Shown one piece after another: positions 63,645 to 64,000 of a stretch of 64,000 nucleotides of DNA. The stretch's first letter is position 1; each line of letters opens with the position of its first letter. The DNA lies in the NCBI RefSeq assembly GCF_003544835.1, contig NZ_CP032099.1, forward strand, positions 1,240,001 through 1,304,000. Direction: 5' to 3'. Under the pieces are notes generated by a model, which did not search any database, had not been told where the DNA came from, and saw only the letters and a list, made by a program, of their open reading frames with translations. Both the position numbers and the translations under genes were made by a program. The stretch comes from Aliarcobacter skirrowii CCUG 10374 (GTDB taxonomy: Bacteria > Campylobacterota > Campylobacteria > Campylobacterales > Arcobacteraceae).

Positions 63645-64000
<356 letters not shown>

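Overview
The window is very AT-rich and reads as a Campylobacterota chromosome, most likely an Arcobacter/Aliarcobacter relative. The basis is gene content (UPF0323 lipoprotein, small ExbB/ExbD/TonB set, Sua5-like gene beside carB, MacAB-type cluster, ftsA-ftsZ beside a PpiD-like chaperone) and strong A/T bias at wobble positions. This assignment comes from recognising families, not from a search.

Positions 1 to about 24,600 are an accessory, plasmid-derived element. From 1 to 6,938 every gene runs leftward: a cut-off DUF3820-like membrane protein, a small membrane protein, a TOPRIM-like protein paired with a DUF3696-type ATPase, an SMC-like ATPase paired with a Cap4/DUF4297-type nuclease (Lamassu-like), and a CI-type repressor at the head. 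This looks like an anti-phage or anti-plasmid defence module. A control region at 6,940-7,535 holds palindromic operators, consensus promoters, candidate small RNAs and a long inverted repeat. Rightward genes then encode small helical and helix-turn-helix proteins, a replication-initiator-like protein, SSB, and a VirB2-B11/VirD4 type IV secretion system. The system includes a small VirB7-like lipoprotein and an unusual 858-residue cysteine-repeat protein between VirB10 and VirB11. At the right end lie a second copy of one small RNA in inverted orientation, a MobC-like two-domain protein, an IncP-like nic sequence, five iterons with an exact 21-bp period, and an AT-rich tract. The element stops against a tRNA-Glu gene at 24,608-24,683. 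No relaxase or integrase is visible, so they are probably left of the window or lost.

From 24,752 to the right end the sequence is ordinary chromosome: Sua5-like, carB, xseB, metX, a YeeE/TsuA sulfur transporter, ftsZ-ftsA-PpiD, RecD2, RhlE, a lipoprotein, a glutathionylspermidine-synthase-like enzyme, a thioesterase, rnhB, DUF502, a TolC-MacA-MacB efflux cluster, exbB-exbD-tonB behind a Fur-like box, pepA, DedA, trpB, apt, a periplasmic-type ATP-dependent DNA ligase, and two tandem transsulfuration-type PLP enzymes. These are followed by a bd-superfamily oxidase whose subunit I ends in a c-type haem domain, a broken-looking response regulator, a GNAT enzyme, a ZnuA/NicO operon facing a Fur-family regulator across two near-identical palindromes, and the start of pyrH.

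The points most worth following up are the two-part defence module under a CI-like repressor, the outward-facing paralogous small RNAs that bracket the replication/transfer genes, the oriT and iteron region, and the cysteine-repeat T4SS protein.
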